Below, one piece after another: positions 63,162-64,000 of a DNA stretch of 64,000 bases (within the stretch, counting starts at the first letter, position 1; each line of letters opens with the position of its first letter). The stretch comes from Nocardia rosealba (GTDB lineage Bacteria > Actinomycetota > Actinomycetes > Mycobacteriales > Mycobacteriaceae): contig NZ_JAIWNA010000001.1 in NCBI RefSeq assembly GCF_020216065.1, forward strand, positions 1,209,408 to 1,273,407. The letters run 5' to 3'. The notes beneath the pieces are model-generated. The model ran no database searches. It was not told the DNA's origin and saw only the letters and a list, made by a program, of their open reading frames with translations. The position numbers and the translations under genes are program-made.

Positions 63162-64000
63162 ATGACGGTTCACCCCGATGATCCGGCGCCGAACCCGCAC
63201 GCCACCGAGGCCGAGGTCGAAGCAGCGCTGAAGGACACCAAGCTCGCCCAGGTTCTGTACCACGACTGGGAAGCCGAGACCTACGACGACAAGTGGTCGA
63301 TCTCCTACGACGAGCGCTGTATCGACTATGCCCGCGGCCGGTTCGACCTGGCGGTCGGCCCCGCCCCGCTGCCGTACGAGCGGGCGCTCGAACTCGGCTG
63401 TGGCACGGGGTTCTTCCTGCTCAACCTGATGCAGGGTGGGGTGGCCAAGACCGGTTCGGTCACCGACCTCTCGCCGGGCATGGTGAAGGTGGCGCTGCGC
63501 AACGCCGAGCACCTCGGCCTCGACGTGGACGGCCGCGTCGCCGACGCCGAGACCATCCCCTACGAGGACGACACCTTCGACCTGGTGTGCGGGCACGCAG
63601 TGCTGCACCACATCCCGGATGTGGAGCTGGCGCTGAAGGAATGCCTGCGCGTGCTCAAGCCGGGCGGGCGTTTCGTGTTCGCCGGTGAACCGACCACCGT
63701 CGGCAACTTCTACGCCCGCAAGCTCGGCCAGGTGACCTGGAAGGTGACCACCGAGATCACCAAGCTGCCGTTCCTGTCCGGGTGGCGTCGCCCGCAGACC
63801 GAGCTGGACGAGTCGTCGCGCGCCGCCGCGCTCGAGGCCGTCGTCGACCTGCACACCTTCGACCCCAGCGACCTGGAGAAGATGGCGAAGTCGGCCGGTG
63901 CCGTCGACGTGAAGGCCACCACCGAGGAATTCGCCGCCGCCCTCTGGGGCTGGCCCGTGCGTACCTTCGAGGCGGCCGTCCCCGACGAGAAGCTGACCGT
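63162..64000 (+). CDS. SAM-dependent methyltransferase (cut by window end)
   Basis: An incomplete gene of at least 279 codons. The class I methyltransferase motif I is ALELGCGTGFFLL near residue 74; motif II is FDLVCGHAVLHHIPD and motif III is LKPGGRFVFAGEP. The start has TAETYDDKWS-type N-terminal features (EAETYDDKWSISYDERC) common in mycobacterial relatives of Rv3038c. Substrate unknown. The C-terminus lies outside the window. Confidence 0.88.
   Translation, partial: MTVHPDDPAPNPHATEAEVEAALKDTKLAQVLYHDWEAETYDDKWSISYDERCIDYARGRFDLAVGPAPLPYERALELGCGTGFFLLNLMQGGVAKTGSVTDLSPGMVKVALRNAEHLGLDVDGRVADAETIPYEDDTFDLVCGHAVLHHIPDVELALKECLRVLKPGGRFVFAGEPTTVGNFYARKLGQVTWKVTTEITKLPFLSGWRRPQTELDESSRAAALEAVVDLHTFDPSDLEKMAKSAGAVDVKATTEEFAAALWGWPVRTFEAAVPDEKLT

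Overview
The window is about 70% GC with strong third-position GC bias and frequent GTG/TTG starts. Gene content (class Ib nrdHIE plus a separate nrdF, a ctaD/serB/echA-type core, F420-type LLM oxidoreductase, many small lipoproteins) points to a mycolic-acid actinobacterium, most likely Nocardia or a close relative. From memory of the M. tuberculosis H37Rv map, much of the gene order matches Rv3038c-Rv3055: methyltransferase, enoyl-CoA hydratase, Nudix, ABC ATPase, serB2, ctaD, fecB, nrdF2, nrdE/I/H, FMN reductase, TetR. That conserved backbone helps to show which segments are accessory.

Layout. 0-4 kb: ECF sigma factor, secreted zinc amidase with a Gly/Ser/Pro repeat tail, COG0523 metallochaperone GTPase. 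3.8-8.0 kb: molybdenum cofactor cluster, moeA - moaC/mogA fusion - moaE on the minus strand and moaA-moaD divergent on the plus strand. 8-11.5 kb: alpha/beta hydrolase, nadE, TetR with divergent FMN reductase and a palindromic operator. 11.6-14.8 kb: nrdHIE behind a pair of NrdR boxes. The partner nrdF at 28.7 kb carries a second pair with the same spacing. 14.8-22 kb: two related RDD proteins bracket pnuC, a frameshifted nadR and a lipoprotein; then a two-TM coiled protein, a DUF3558-type lipoprotein, an LLM oxidoreductase, a DUF899 protein and a TetR. 22.1-23.9 kb: mgtE with a long leader holding a proline-containing short ORF and a hairpin. 23.9-28.4 kb: two related lipoproteins bracket a LysR - IMPase-like - NAD(P)-binding cassette. 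29.7-34.2 kb: small unknown protein, alpha/beta hydrolase, tctCBA tricarboxylate transporter operon.

34.3-55.1 kb: fecB and ctaD, which I recall as divergent neighbours in M. tuberculosis, are separated here by about 20 kb. This holds a membrane-anchored PQQ-like propeller protein, a VOC protein, a drug-export type ABC transporter (one ATPase, two permeases) and a single 4442-residue non-ribosomal peptide synthetase. Its order is C-A-T-E / C-A-T / C-A-T-E-TE, and it is translationally coupled to the exporter. A 136-residue orphan adenylation-domain fragment lies upstream. The second and third A domains read the same specificity code, so the predicted product is an N-capped tripeptide D-X / L-Y / D-Y exported by the coupled transporter.

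55.1-64 kb: ctaD, terminator, serB, a lipoprotein, a PTH2-like protein, a one-TM small protein, an ABC ATPase, an 0.8-kb gene-free stretch with a large palindrome and a 41/43-bp alternating tandem repeat, then Nudix, enoyl-CoA hydratase and a methyltransferase cut by the window edge.
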